NCBI RefSeq assembly: GCF_004328625.1
Contig: NZ_CP032229.1
Location: forward strand, 1,674,001-1,738,000
Reading direction: 5' to 3'
DNA from: Streptomyces seoulensis
GTDB taxonomy: Bacteria; Actinomycetota; Actinomycetes; Streptomycetales; Streptomycetaceae
Length of the DNA stretch: 64,000 bases
Shown here: positions 38,345 to 47,454 of the stretch, piece by piece
Numbering within the stretch: position 1 is the stretch's first letter
Layout of the letters: the number at the start of each line of letters is the position of its first letter
Made by a program: the position numbers and the translations under genes
Notes under the pieces: model-generated
Seen by the model: only the letters and a program-made list of their open reading frames with translations
The model's database searches: none
Told to the model about the DNA's origin: nothing

Positions 38345-40099
38345 GTGCCTCAACTTCGTCTCGCCCTGAATCAGATCGATGCCCGGGTCGGCGACATCGC
38401 CGGCAACACCGAGTCCGTGGTCCGGCGGGCCCGCCGGTCGGCCGAGGCGGGAGCGCAGCTGGTCGCGTTCCCGGAGATGGTGCTGACCGGGTATCCCGTG
38501 GAGGACCTCGCCCTGCGCTCGTCCTTCGTCGAAGCCTCCCGCGCCGCCGTGCGCACGCTGGCCGCCAGGCTGGCCGAGGAGGGGGCCGGCGAGGTGCCGG
38601 TGGTGGTCGGGTACCTCGACCGCTCGGCGACCGCGCAGCCGAAGTACGGCCAGCCGGCCGGTGCCCCGCAGAACGCGGCGGCCGTGCTGTACCGGGGCGA
38701 GGTGGTCCTCACCTTCGCCAAGCACCACCTGCCGAACTACGGCGTCTTCGACGAGTTCCGCTACTTCGTGCCCGGCGACACCATGCCGGTGATCCGGGTG
38801 CGCGGGGTCGACGTCGCGCTCGCCATCTGCGAGGACCTCTGGCAGGACGGCGGCCGTGTCCCCGCCGCCCGTTCGGCCCACGCGGGCCTGCTGCTCTCGG
38901 TGAACGCCTCGCCGTACGAGCGGGACAAGGACGACACCCGCCTTGAGCTGGTCCGCAAGCGGGCCGAGGAGGCGGGCTGCACCACCGCCTACCTCGCCAT
39001 GACCGGCGGCCAGGACGAGCTGGTCTTCGACGGCGACTCCATCGTGGTCGGCGCGGACGGCGAGGTGATCGCGCGGGCACCGCAGTTCGAGGAGACCTGC
39101 CTGCTGCTGGACCTGGACCTGCCCGCCGCCGACCCGGACGCGCCGACGGGTGTCGTGGACGACGGTCTGCGCATCGACCGCGTGATCCTCTCCCCCGACC
39201 CCGTGCCGTCGTACGAGCCGGAGCACCCCGGCGGCTGCGCGGAGCGCCTCGACGACGACGCGGAGATGTACGGCGCGCTGGTGACGGGCCTGCGGGCGTA
39301 CGTCACCAAGAACGGCTTCCGCTCCGTGCTGATCGGGCTGTCCGGCGGCATCGACTCGGCGCTGGTGGCCGCGATCGCGTGCGACGCGGTGGGCGCGGAG
39401 AACGTGTACGGGATCTCGATGCCGTCCAAGTACTCCTCGGAGCACTCCCGGAGCGACGCGGCCGAACTGGCCCGGCGTACGGGGCTGAACTTCCGTACGG
39501 TGTCGATCGAGCCGATGTTCGACGCGTACATGGGCGCGCTGGACCTGAGCGGGCTCGCGGAGGAGAACCTGCAGTCCCGGCTGCGCGGCACGCTGCTGAT
39601 GGCGGTGTCCAACCAGGAGGGCCAGCTCGTGCTGGCACCGGGCAACAAGTCCGAGCTGGCGGTGGGGTATTCGACCCTGTACGGCGACTCGGTGGGCGCG
39701 TACGGCCCGATCAAGGACGTCTACAAGTCCTCGGTGTTCCGGCTCGCCCACTACCGCAACCGGGCTGCCGAGGAGCGCGGTGAGACCCCGCCGATCCCGG
39801 AGAACTCCATCAGCAAGCCCCCCAGCGCCGAGCTGCGCCCCGGCCAGGTCGACACCGACTCCCTCCCGGACTACCCCGTCCTCGACGCGGTCCTCGACCG
39901 CTACGTCGACCACGACCAGGGCGCCGACGCGATCGTCGCGGCGGGCTTCGCCCCCGACCTCGTCGTCAGAATCCTCCGCATGGTCGACACGGCGGAGTAC
40001 AAGCGGCGGCAGTATCCGCCGGGCACGAAGATCTCGCCGAAGGGGTTCGGGAAGGACCGTCGGTTGCCGATCACGAACGGGTGGCGGGAGCGGGCCTAG
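38345..40099 (+). CDS. nadE: glutamine-dependent NAD+ synthase
   Basis: The 584-residue enzyme makes NAD+ from deamido-NAD+ using ammonia drawn from glutamine. The N-terminal nitrilase-type glutaminase domain (1-270) has Glu44 (FPEMVLTGY), Lys126 (FAKHHLPNY) and nucleophile Cys162 (AICEDLWQDGG). The C-terminal synthetase domain has the ATP P-loop IGLSGGIDSA at about 331-340 and the SNKSE-like GNKSELAVGYSTLYGD. The GTG 38345 start (MPQLRLALNQ) is the family start. Its stop shares the palindrome CTAG with the convergent gene's stop. Confidence 0.96.
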   Translation: MPQLRLALNQIDARVGDIAGNTESVVRRARRSAEAGAQLVAFPEMVLTGYPVEDLALRSSFVEASRAAVRTLAARLAEEGAGEVPVVVGYLDRSATAQPKYGQPAGAPQNAAAVLYRGEVVLTFAKHHLPNYGVFDEFRYFVPGDTMPVIRVRGVDVALAICEDLWQDGGRVPAARSAHAGLLLSVNASPYERDKDDTRLELVRKRAEEAGCTTAYLAMTGGQDELVFDGDSIVVGADGEVIARAPQFEETCLLLDLDLPAADPDAPTGVVDDGLRIDRVILSPDPVPSYEPEHPGGCAERLDDDAEMYGALVTGLRAYVTKNGFRSVLIGLSGGIDSALVAAIACDAVGAENVYGISMPSKYSSEHSRSDAAELARRTGLNFRTVSIEPMFDAYMGALDLSGLAEENLQSRLRGTLLMAVSNQEGQLVLAPGNKSELAVGYSTLYGDSVGAYGPIKDVYKSSVFRLAHYRNRAAEERGETPPIPENSISKPPSAELRPGQVDTDSLPDYPVLDAVLDRYVDHDQGADAIVAAGFAPDLVVRILRMVDTAEYKRRQYPPGTKISPKGFGKDRRLPITNGWRERA

Positions 40100-40623
40100 C
40101 CGCGGGGGCGGGTGCGCAGGGCTGTGTCCAGCAGGCGGGTCAGTTCGCCGACCCGTCCGCCGCCGTCGGGGGCGGACGGGTAGCGGTTCAGCACGTCGAG
40201 GACGCCGGGGGCCGCCCGCCGCGCCGTCCGCTCCAGGTGGCCGGGCGCGCTCCCGCCGGCGGCCAGCTCGGCCGCCCTCGCCGCATGCGCCCCGGCCCCG
40301 AGGATGTGCTTGACCTGCGTGGGCTTGGCCAGCGGGTGCAGATAGGCGGCCCCGGCCGCGGCCATCGCCGCCCGCGCGGCCTCCCCCGCGGCCTCCGTGT
40401 GGGCCGCCTGGGCCGCCTTGAGCGCCGCCCAGGCGGTGTCGCGCAACGCCTTCCCCCGCTTCCCGCCGCGCGCGAACGCCCAGGCGGCCGCGATGGCCTC
40501 CCGGGGCCGGGCGTCCTCGGGCCGATCGGCCTCGAAGACAGCGAGCACGGTCTCGGCGGAGCCCGCCGCGAACGCGGCGACCGCCCGCAGATCCTCCGTG
40601 CTCAGCGCGACCTCGGCGCTCAT
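40096..40623 (-). CDS. immunity-like helical protein (Imm5-like)
   Basis: This 175-residue helical protein opens VALSTEDLRAVAAFAAGSAETVLAVFEADRPEDARPREAIAAAWAF. The pattern, with EADRPEDARPREAI, matches the protein family labelled putative immunity protein (Imm-5-like) that is common in actinobacteria. Ala-rich helices follow. The ATG overlaps the upstream gene by ATGA, so it is translationally coupled. Its stop codon and that of nadE share CTAG. No toxin is seen in the window, so an immunity role is unproven. Confidence 0.6.
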   Translation of the reverse strand: MSAEVALSTEDLRAVAAFAAGSAETVLAVFEADRPEDARPREAIAAAWAFARGGKRGKALRDTAWAALKAAQAAHTEAAGEAARAAMAAAGAAYLHPLAKPTQVKHILGAGAHAARAAELAAGGSAPGHLERTARRAAPGVLDVLNRYPSAPDGGGRVGELTRLLDTALRTRPRG

Positions 40624-40823
40624 CGCCCCTCTTCCGGCGCGGACCGCCGGTCGGCGAGCCGGTCCTGATCGGCGGTGTTCCCGGTACGGGCCTCGGTGCG
40701 GCGGCCCCGTTCCAGGTAGTCCCGGACGATCAGCTCGACCGCGTCCTGCGGACTCTTCGTACCGGCCAGCAGCATGACCTCGATGGCCAGATCGGCGTCG
40801 AGACTGACGGTGACTCTCGCCAT
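40620..40823 (-). CDS. small ribbon-helix-helix/antitoxin-like protein
   Basis: The 67-residue protein MARVTVSLDADLAIEVMLLA looks like a VapB/Arc-type ribbon-helix-helix N-terminus (beta strand then helix), followed by SPQDAVELIVRDYLERG and a charged disordered tail. GAGGAGG lies just upstream of ATG 40823. A second possible start is the ATG at 40886, which overlaps the MocR stop (ATGA) and would give an 88-residue protein. The gene sits between the MocR regulator and the immunity-like protein with ATGA overlaps at both ends if 40886 is used. A VapC toxin is not present. Confidence 0.6.
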   Translation of the reverse strand: MARVTVSLDADLAIEVMLLAGTKSPQDAVELIVRDYLERGRRTEARTGNTADQDRLADRRSAPEEGR

Positions 40824-40882
40824 TCCCCTCCTCAGCAGGCTCCCCGGAGCAGCGTATCCAGATCGGGCCGCGTCGTCGGCGC

Positions 40883-42274
40883 TCATGCGACAGGTGCGGG
40901 GGTGTGGGTGCCGGTGGCGCCCCGGGCGAGGGCCCGCCGTGCCCGTGCCAGCCGGTCGACCGCCTCGGTCAGCCGGCCGGGCGGGAGGGTGTAGGGCAGC
41001 CGGATGTTGCGTTCGAACGCGCCGCCGATGCCGAAGCGTGGGCCGGCGGCGACGGTCACTCCGTGGTCCGGCGCGATCGCCGCCAGCCGTGAGCTGATGG
41101 GCTCGGGGAAGGTCGCCCACAGGGTGAAGCCGCCGTCGGGCCGGCGGGTGCGGACCTCGGGCAGGTGCTCGGCGAGCGCTTCGCAGAGTGCGTCGCGTTG
41201 GGATCGCAGTCGGCGGAGCGTGCCGGGGCGCCGGGTCCGGTGCTCGTTCAGGAGCACGGCGGTGGCCAGCTGTTCGACGACCGGGGTGCCGAGGTCCGTG
41301 GCGTGCCGGGTCTGCTGGACGCGTTCGAGGAGGGACGGGGTCGCCCTGATCCAGCCGATGCGCAGGCCGCCCCAGATGCTCTTGGAGACCGAACCGACGC
41401 TGATCGCGGTCGGCATGTGCAGCGCGAAGGGTTCCGGGGCCGCCCCCTCCAGGGCCAGGTCGGTCATGGTCTCGTCGACGATCGTGGGGCAGGCGAGCCG
41501 GAGTCCGGCGCGGGTGCTCGTGGGCATGCACAGCCCTGTCGGGTTGTGGAAGTCCGGGATCAGGTAGGCGAGGTTCGCATCGCGGGCCGCTTCCTGGAGC
41601 TGTGCCGTGTCCCAGCCCGAAGGCGTCAGGGCGACCGCCAGCAGCCGGGCACGGGCCTCGGTGAACGTACTGATCGCGTGCGGATAGGTCGGATGGTCGA
41701 TCAGCACCCGGTCGCGCGGGGACAGCAGGGTGCGCGCGAGGAGGGCGAGCGCGTGCTGCGCGCCGTTGGTGATGAGGATGTGGTCGGGGGCCGTGGGCAG
41801 GGAGCGCCGCCGGTACCAGCCGGCCACCGCTTCGCGCAGTTCCGCGATGCCGTACCGGTCGTAGCCGTGCCGCTCGAAGTGGCGTGGCAGTTGTTCGAGC
41901 GCGGTCGCGAAGGCGGAGTGCAGGATCTCGACCGGCGCGGGCGGAGCGGCGAAGGACAGGTCGATGGCCGACGGGCCCGCGACGCTCTTGCGTGCGGGCG
42001 GTGGTTCGTCGGGCAGCCGTACCGTGGCCCTGGCCCGTGCCCGGGTGGCGAGGTACCCCTGCTCGACCAGCGTGCGGTAGGCGGCACCGACGGTGGTCCG
42101 GCTGGTGGAGAGCGCGGCGGCGAGGTCGCGCTCGCCCGGCAGGGCCGAGCCGAGCGGGAGGCGTCCGTCCAGGACCAGGAGCCGCAGCCGGTCGGAGAGG
42201 CGCTGATGCGCCGGGCCGGGGCCCTCCTGCCAGGTCCCGAGCATGCGTGCCACCGCGTGCGCGCTCACTTTCAC
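40883..42274 (-). CDS. MocR-family regulator (GntR helix-turn-helix plus aminotransferase-like domain)
   Basis: The 463-residue protein has an N-terminal GntR winged helix (RLSDRLRLLVLDGRLPLGSALPGERDLAAALSTSRTTV) and a C-terminal fold-type-I aminotransferase domain with LIDHPTYPHA, PDFHNPTGL and the PLP lysine Lys298 in SVGSVSKSIWGG. Such MocR proteins sense PLP or an amine and regulate the neighbouring YczE-type membrane gene, which is exactly the divergent gene here. The GTG at 42274 is chosen; the longer frame beyond runs through the promoter. An ATCTGG palindrome lies between the genes. Confidence 0.92.
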   Translation of the reverse strand: MKVSAHAVARMLGTWQEGPGPAHQRLSDRLRLLVLDGRLPLGSALPGERDLAAALSTSRTTVGAAYRTLVEQGYLATRARARATVRLPDEPPPARKSVAGPSAIDLSFAAPPAPVEILHSAFATALEQLPRHFERHGYDRYGIAELREAVAGWYRRRSLPTAPDHILITNGAQHALALLARTLLSPRDRVLIDHPTYPHAISTFTEARARLLAVALTPSGWDTAQLQEAARDANLAYLIPDFHNPTGLCMPTSTRAGLRLACPTIVDETMTDLALEGAAPEPFALHMPTAISVGSVSKSIWGGLRIGWIRATPSLLERVQQTRHATDLGTPVVEQLATAVLLNEHRTRRPGTLRRLRSQRDALCEALAEHLPEVRTRRPDGGFTLWATFPEPISSRLAAIAPDHGVTVAAGPRFGIGGAFERNIRLPYTLPPGRLTEAVDRLARARRALARGATGTHTPAPVA

Positions 42275-42290
42275 CGCGCCAGCATAAGCG

Positions 42291-42317
42291 ATCTGGCTAT
42301 GGAATCGAGGTCCAGAT
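42291..42317. promoter_or_regulatory. MocR operator candidate
   Basis: ATCTGG (42291-42296) and CCAGAT (42312-42317) form a perfect 6-bp inverted repeat with a 15-base spacer, centred between the MocR and YczE starts. It fits the wide spacing of MocR dimers; binding is inferred. Confidence 0.55.
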
Positions 42318-42334
42318 GCCCGCAGGCTCACCGC

Positions 42335-43099
42335 ATGGCATCTCCCGCTCCTGCTCCGCCCGTTGCCGCCCGGGCGCGTCAAGGCCCGCCTGTGCTGGCC
42401 CGGTTGAACGCGCTCGCTCAGTTCAGAGCGGGCCGTACGACGCGTCGCGTTCTCCAACTGCTGGTCGGTCTGGTGGGGTACGGGGCCGCCGTGATGACGC
42501 TCGTCCGGTCCGGGCTGGGAGCGGCGAGCTGGAACGTGCTCACCGAGGGCACCGCCGGGGCCCTCGGTGTCTCGTTCGGGTGGGCGACGAACCTCATCTC
42601 CCTGACGGTGCTTCTGGCGTGGATTCCGCTGCGGGAACTGCCCGGCCTCGGCACGCTTCTCAACGTCGCCGTCGTCGGCTTCGCCGCGGATGCCACCGCG
42701 GCCGTGCTCCCCCGCCCGCAGGGGACTCCCGCCGCGATCGCGTACCTCGTACTCGGCATCGTCGCGCTGGCCTTCTTCGACGCGCTCTACCTCGGTGCGC
42801 AGTTCGGGTCCGGTCCGCGCGACGGCATCATGACCGGACTCGTCCGGCTCACCCGCCTGCCCGTCGCCGTGGTGCGCACCGGCATCGACATCGCCGTCGC
42901 CGGGACCGGCTGGCTCATGGGCGGAACCGTCGGTGCCGGGACCGTGCTCGTCGCCCTGTGCATGGGCCCCCTCGTCGGCCTCTTCCTCCCCCGGGTGGCG
43001 GTCCGCCTCCCCGTCGTCGAGGCGGACGGCCGGCCCACCCTTGGAACGCTCCCCCTACGAGAGGACGAAGATGACGCTGCTGCTCGCCCACATCAGTGA
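42335..43099 (+). CDS. YczE/YyaS/YitT-family membrane protein
   Basis: This 254-residue protein has five or six membrane helices (VLQLLVGLVGYGAAVMTLVR, GVSFGWATNLISLTVLLAW, GTLLNVAVVGFAADATAAV, IAYLVLGIVALAFFDALYL, VALCMGPLVGLFLP). YczE proteins are frequent partners of MocR regulators; their substrate is unknown. A stretch GAQFGSGPRDGIMTGL is typical of the family. It starts 60 bases from the MocR GTG and overlaps the phosphoesterase gene by 29 bases. Confidence 0.88.
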   Translation: MASPAPAPPVAARARQGPPVLARLNALAQFRAGRTTRRVLQLLVGLVGYGAAVMTLVRSGLGAASWNVLTEGTAGALGVSFGWATNLISLTVLLAWIPLRELPGLGTLLNVAVVGFAADATAAVLPRPQGTPAAIAYLVLGIVALAFFDALYLGAQFGSGPRDGIMTGLVRLTRLPVAVVRTGIDIAVAGTGWLMGGTVGAGTVLVALCMGPLVGLFLPRVAVRLPVVEADGRPTLGTLPLREDEDDAAARPHQ

Positions 43100-43814
43100 C
43101 CTGCACCTGGACGGCGGTGAACGGGCCACCCGGCGCGCCGAGCGCGTCATGGACCACCTGCGGGCGCTGCCGCATCCGGTGGACGCGGTTCTGGTCACCG
43201 GTGACATCGCCGATCACGGCACGGAGGCCGAGTACGAGCAGGCGGCCCGCATACTGGCGGCGCCCTTCCCGGTGCTCACCCTCCCCGGCAACCATGACGT
43301 GCGCGCGGCCTACCGCAAGGCGCTGCTCGGCGAGGAGCCCGGCGACGCCCCCGTCAACCGGCTGCACGACATCTCCGGGACCGCCGTGCTGATGTGCGAC
43401 TCCAGCATCCCCGGCCGCGACGAGGGGCGGCTCGACGCGGCGACGCTCGACTGGCTGGACACCACCCTCACCGGCCTGCCGGAGGACACCCCGGCGCTGG
43501 TCGCCTTCCACCACCCGCCGGTCGAACTCCACCACCCGTACCTCGACTCCATCATGCTGGAGCAGCCCGGAGACCTGGCCACCCTGCTGAACGCCCACCC
43601 CCAGGTCGTCGCCGTCCTGACCGGCCACGCCCACACGGCAGCCGCCTCCACCTTCGCCGCCCGCCCCCTGCTCGTCGCCCCCGCCACCACCTGGACCCTC
43701 CGCCTCCCCTGGGAGGGCCCCGACCTCGCAGACCGCACCCAGCCACCGGGCATCGCGTTCCATGTCCTGGACGAGGACAGGCGTCTGACGAGTCATTACC
43801 GGGTTGTGGTCTGA
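43071..43814 (+). CDS. calcineurin-like metallophosphoesterase (CpdA-like)
   Basis: The 247-residue enzyme has the five metal-binding motifs of the fold: HISDLHLD (motif I), VLVTGDIADHG (II), LPGNHDVR (III), FHHPPVEL (IV) and LTGHAHTAA (V). It is close to CpdA-type cAMP phosphodiesterases but the substrate is not determined. The ATG at 43071 lies 29 bases inside the YczE gene in another frame, with GAGGACGAAG upstream. The overlap points to co-expression with the membrane protein. Confidence 0.9.
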   Translation: MTLLLAHISDLHLDGGERATRRAERVMDHLRALPHPVDAVLVTGDIADHGTEAEYEQAARILAAPFPVLTLPGNHDVRAAYRKALLGEEPGDAPVNRLHDISGTAVLMCDSSIPGRDEGRLDAATLDWLDTTLTGLPEDTPALVAFHHPPVELHHPYLDSIMLEQPGDLATLLNAHPQVVAVLTGHAHTAAASTFAARPLLVAPATTWTLRLPWEGPDLADRTQPPGIAFHVLDEDRRLTSHYRVVV

Positions 43815-43839
43815 GAGACGCCGAGGCACAGAAACCACA

Positions 43840-43878
43840 GGGCAGCCCGCCGGAAGGGGGAAGGCCGGCGGGCTGCCC
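43840..43878. terminator. bidirectional terminator between phosphoesterase and panB
   Basis: Fourteen-base perfect arms (43840-43853 and 43865-43878) with an 11-base loop, located between convergent genes. Confidence 0.88.
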
Positions 43879-43908
43879 GTTGGTGGTGCGGCAGTGGTCA
43901 GGGGGTGT

Positions 43909-44772
43909 CTAGTGGACGGAGTGTTCGTCGAGGGGGAACGTTCCGCCGACGACGTCCTCCGCGAAGGACTTGGCCGCGTCGCCCATGACCTCGCGGAGCG
44001 CCGCGTACTTCTTGACGAACTTCGGGACGCGGCCCGAGGTCAGGCCGAGCATGTCGGTCCAGACGAGGACCTGCGCGTCGGTGTCCGGGCCCGCGCCGAT
44101 GCCGACCGTCGGGATGTGCAGGACGCGCGTGACCTCGGCGGCGAGTTCCGCCGGGACCAGCTCCAGCACGACGGCGAACGCGCCCGCGTCCTGTACCGCC
44201 TTCGCGTCGCGGAGCAGCTGCTGGGCCGCCTCCTCACCGCGCCCCTGGACCCGGTAGCCCATGGCGTTGACCGACTGCGGGGTGAGGCCGATGTGGGCCA
44301 TCACCGGGATGCCGGACTCGACCAGCAGCCGGATCTGTTCGTGCGACCGCTCGCCGCCCTCCAGCTTGACCGCGCCCACCCCGGCCTCCTTGACCAGCCG
44401 GGTCGCCGAGCGCAGCGCCTGCACCGGACCCTCCTGGTAGGAGCCGAAGGGGAGGTCGCCGACGATGAGGGCGCGGCTGGTGCCGCGTACGACGGCGGCG
44501 GAGAGCATGGTCATCTCGTCGAGCGTGACCGGCACGGTCGTCTCGTAGCCGAGGTGGCAGTTGCCCGCCGAGTCGCCGACGAGGAGGACCGGGATGCCGG
44601 ACTCGTCGAAGACGGAGGCGGTCATCGCGTCGTAGGCGGTGAGCATGGGCCACTTCTCGCCCCGCTCCTTGGCGAGGGCGATGTCGCGGACCGTGATGCG
44701 GCGGGTGCCCTTTCCTCCGTACAGCGTCTTGCCGTCGGAGGGCTTCGTCTGGGCAGCCGAGAGCTGCGTCAT
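43909..44772 (-). CDS. panB: ketopantoate hydroxymethyltransferase
   Basis: The 287-residue enzyme transfers a hydroxymethyl group from methylenetetrahydrofolate to alpha-ketoisovalerate, the first step of pantothenate and CoA synthesis. Motifs include [44 protein letters not shown] (Asp metal ligand), [18 protein letters not shown] and [26 protein letters not shown] is the late conserved motif. It stands alone with a terminator after it. The ATG at 44772 is the only fit start. Confidence 0.95.
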   Translation of the reverse strand: MTQLSAAQTKPSDGKTLYGGKGTRRITVRDIALAKERGEKWPMLTAYDAMTASVFDESGIPVLLVGDSAGNCHLGYETTVPVTLDEMTMLSAAVVRGTSRALIVGDLPFGSYQEGPVQALRSATRLVKEAGVGAVKLEGGERSHEQIRLLVESGIPVMAHIGLTPQSVNAMGYRVQGRGEEAAQQLLRDAKAVQDAGAFAVVLELVPAELAAEVTRVLHIPTVGIGAGPDTDAQVLVWTDMLGLTSGRVPKFVKKYAALREVMGDAAKSFAEDVVGGTFPLDEHSVH

Positions 44773-44935
44773 GGCAACGGCTCCTTCAGTTCATCTCGAG
44801 GCGCCCTTTCGGCGTCCCCGGATCGTCTCCATGGTGGCACTTCGTGCCGGAGGTGGCCAGGGGACCCCCACCCAGGACGCCCGCCCGCCCCGCACACCGG
44901 CGCCCGGCCGCGCAATGCCTCGGCAAAGGAATTCA

Positions 44936-44957
44936 GATACGAGACGGTGCCGTATTG
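44936..44957. promoter_or_regulatory. TetR-type operator of the DHA2 efflux gene
   Basis: ATACG (44937-44941) and CGTAT (44951-44955) are inverted around GAGACGGTGC-like centre sequence; flanking bases continue an imperfect palindrome. It overlies the -35 region of the leaderless promoter (TACGAT at 44967-44972), the place expected for repression by the TetR protein coded downstream. Confidence 0.6.
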
Positions 44958-44966
44958 AAATGCCAC

Positions 44967-44972
44967 TACGAT
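44967..44972 (+). promoter_or_regulatory. -10 hexamer of a probable leaderless efflux promoter
   Basis: TACGAT lies 7 bases before the ATG at 44980 with no Shine-Dalgarno. Confidence 0.45.
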
Positions 44973-44979
44973 CGGGCAC

Positions 44980-46563
44980 ATGACAACCTCCCCTGCCCCC
45001 CGGATACCGGAAGCCGTGCACCGGCGCCGCTGGGCGATCCTCGGCGTGCTGATGCTGAGCCTGCTCATCGTGGTGCTCGACAACTCGATCCTGAACGTCG
45101 CCATCAAGACCATCGCCACCCCGGCGCCCACCGGTCTGGGCGCCACGCAGAGCGAGATCGAGTGGGCGATCAACTCGTACACCCTGGTCTTCGCCGGTCT
45201 GCTGTTCACCGCCGGGCTCATCGGTGACCGGCTCGGCCGCAAGAAGGTGCTGCTCGGCGGGCTGGTGGTGTTCGGCATCGGCTCCGCGCTGGCCGCCGAG
45301 TCCGGCTCCCCGGGCCAGCTGATCACCTACCGCGCCGTGATGGCCCTCGGTGCCGCCTTCGTCATGCCCGCCACCCTGGCCGTGCTGATGAACGTCTTCG
45401 AGCGCTCCGAGCAGCCCAAGGCCATCGGCATCTGGGCGGGCGGGGTGGGTCTGGCCATCGCCATCGGCCCGATCACCGGCGGCGCGCTGCTGGACCACTT
45501 CTGGTGGGGCTCGGTCTTCCTGATCAACGTGCCCATCGTGCTGATCGCCCTCGCCCTGATGGTCTGGCTGGTCCCCGACTCCCGCGACCCGAAGCCCGGC
45601 CGGCTGGACCCCGTCGGCGTGGTGCTCTCCGTGCTCGGCCTGGTCCTGCTGGTCTACGGCATCATCAAGGGCGGCGAGCTGGCCGACTTCACCGACGCCA
45701 AGGTGCTGGCCACGATCATCGCCGGTGTAGTCGTCCTGATCGGCTTCGTGGTCTACGAGAAGCGCAGCGACCACCCCTCGCTGGACGTGACCTACTTCCG
45801 CAACAAGGTCTTCTCGGCCGCCATGGCCGCCATCGCGCTGGTCTTCTTCGCGCTGATGGGCGTCACGTTCTTCGGCGTCTTCTACACCCAGAGCGTGCGC
45901 GGCTACTCCCCGCTGGAGTCCGGCCTGCTGATGCTGCCGCTGGCCGCCGCCCAGATGATCTTCGCGCCCCGCGCCCGGCTGCTGGTCGACCGCTTCGGCA
46001 ACCGGGCCACCACCACCGCGGGCATGCTGCTGATCGCCGGGACCCTGGCCGCGTTCGCCGGCTTCGAGGCCGACACGCCCATCTGGCTGCTGGAGGTCGT
46101 CTTCTTCCTCATGGGCACCGGCATGGCGCACATCATGACCCCGACCTCGGTCGTCATCATGCAGGCGCTGCCCCGCGAGAAGGCCGGCTCCGCCTCCGCG
46201 CTCAGCAACACCTTCCGCCAGGTCGGCGGCGCCCTCGGTATCGCCGTACTCGGCTCGGTGCTCGCCACCTCCTACCGCAACGGCATCGACGGCAGGCTCG
46301 GCGCGCTGCCGCCCGGCCTGCGCGACACCGCGGGCGAGTCCATCGAGGCCACCCTCGGCATCGCGGAGAAGCTCGGCCCGCGCGGCCAGGCCCTGGTCAC
46401 GCCCGCCTACGACGCCTTCCTGCACGCCATGCACGTCACCGCGCTGTGGGGTACGGGTGTGGCGCTGATCGGCGCCGTCGTCGTCGCCGTCTTCCTGCCG
46501 GGCAAGGCCCCGGCGGCCGAGGCCGGCGAGCGCGAGCCGGAACTGATCAGCACCGGCGACTGA
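44980..46563 (+). CDS. MFS efflux pump, DHA2 (14-helix) family
   Basis: This 527-residue transporter has about 14 helices. The first helix carries [20 protein letters not shown], the DHA2 motif with Asp/Asn in helix 1. The cytoplasmic loop between helices 2 and 3 reads [15 protein letters not shown] (motif A). [31 protein letters not shown] is the antiporter motif C region. DHA2 pumps expel drugs and lipophilic compounds with protons. It is followed by a TetR gene whose predicted operator lies in front, a typical self-regulated efflux unit. Confidence 0.92.
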   Translation: MTTSPAPRIPEAVHRRRWAILGVLMLSLLIVVLDNSILNVAIKTIATPAPTGLGATQSEIEWAINSYTLVFAGLLFTAGLIGDRLGRKKVLLGGLVVFGIGSALAAESGSPGQLITYRAVMALGAAFVMPATLAVLMNVFERSEQPKAIGIWAGGVGLAIAIGPITGGALLDHFWWGSVFLINVPIVLIALALMVWLVPDSRDPKPGRLDPVGVVLSVLGLVLLVYGIIKGGELADFTDAKVLATIIAGVVVLIGFVVYEKRSDHPSLDVTYFRNKVFSAAMAAIALVFFALMGVTFFGVFYTQSVRGYSPLESGLLMLPLAAAQMIFAPRARLLVDRFGNRATTTAGMLLIAGTLAAFAGFEADTPIWLLEVVFFLMGTGMAHIMTPTSVVIMQALPREKAGSASALSNTFRQVGGALGIAVLGSVLATSYRNGIDGRLGALPPGLRDTAGESIEATLGIAEKLGPRGQALVTPAYDAFLHAMHVTALWGTGVALIGAVVVAVFLPGKAPAAEAGEREPELISTGD

Positions 46564-46637
46564 GTATCGGTACCCGGCGGGGGGAGGCTGCCGCTGCGGG
46601 AGAATCCTCCGCAGCACACCGAGAGGACGACACAGAC

Positions 46638-47267
46638 GTGAGCCTTGCCGCAGACCGGTCAGCGCAGCCCGCCCCCGCCCGGGGCAGGCCCCGCAGCGAG
46701 GCCGTGGAGCGCGCCATCATCGAGGGCGTGATGAAGCTCCTGGAGGACGGCGTACCGCTGGCCGACCTGTCCATCGAGCGGGTCGCCCGGACCGCCGGGG
46801 TCGGCAAGGCCACGATCTACCGCCGGTGGAGCGGCAAGGAGGAGCTGTTCGTCGACGTCATGCGCGCCGCCGAGCCCCCCGACCCGCAGCTCCCCGGCAC
46901 CTCCATGCGCGACGACCTCGTCGTCATGCTGGAGACCCTGCGCCGCCGGGGACTGGCCAGCCGGTCCTCGGCGATCATGCACAACGTCTACGTCCAGGCG
47001 AAGTGCAGCCCCCGCATCTGGGCCGCTTACGAGGCGAACGTCATAGCGCCCCGGCGCGCCCTCACCCTCGACGTGCTGCGCCGGGGCCAGCGCGACGGGG
47101 AGCTGCGTACCGACATCGACGTGGAACTGGCCAACGACATGTTCGTCGGCGCCATGCTGGTGCGCACCGTCCTGCGCCCCGACGCCGGCCTCCCCGAGGG
47201 GCTCGCGGAGGAGATCGTCGACACACTGCTCGCCGGCCTACGGCCCGTCAGGCCCCCGGCGCAGTAG
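46638..47267 (+). CDS. TetR-family repressor of the efflux pump
   Basis: The 209-residue protein has the helix-turn-helix LADLSIERVARTAGVGKATIYRRWSGKEELFVD after RGRPRSEAVERAIIEGVMKL, then a helical C-terminal ligand domain with IMHNVYVQAKCSPRIWAAYEANV. The GTG at 46638 lies 74 bases after the pump stop; the longer frame before it is not coding. It probably represses the pump through the palindrome at 44936 and responds to a substrate of the pump. Confidence 0.9.
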   Translation: MSLAADRSAQPAPARGRPRSEAVERAIIEGVMKLLEDGVPLADLSIERVARTAGVGKATIYRRWSGKEELFVDVMRAAEPPDPQLPGTSMRDDLVVMLETLRRRGLASRSSAIMHNVYVQAKCSPRIWAAYEANVIAPRRALTLDVLRRGQRDGELRTDIDVELANDMFVGAMLVRTVLRPDAGLPEGLAEEIVDTLLAGLRPVRPPAQ

Positions 47268-47276
47268 CCCGGATGT

Positions 47277-47310
47277 GCGGGTTTCGTCACAGAAACCCCG
47301 CGTGGCGGGG
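47277..47310 (+). terminator. weak hairpin after the tetR gene
   Basis: Two overlapping pairings can form: a 9-base stem with a bulge (47277-47301) or a short CCCCGC/GCGGGG hairpin (47296-47310). It is a moderate terminator at best. Confidence 0.45.
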
Positions 47311-47454
47311 CTCCACGGAACTGCCGGCCCCGCTTCGTACGTCATCGACTTCCGAACGGCCGTCATGGGACGGCGGAACGGAGCCCGGCATCCCCTAGGG
47401 TCGTACAGACACACGGGGGGATGACGGAGTGCACGGCAGGCAGTGAGGCACGGT

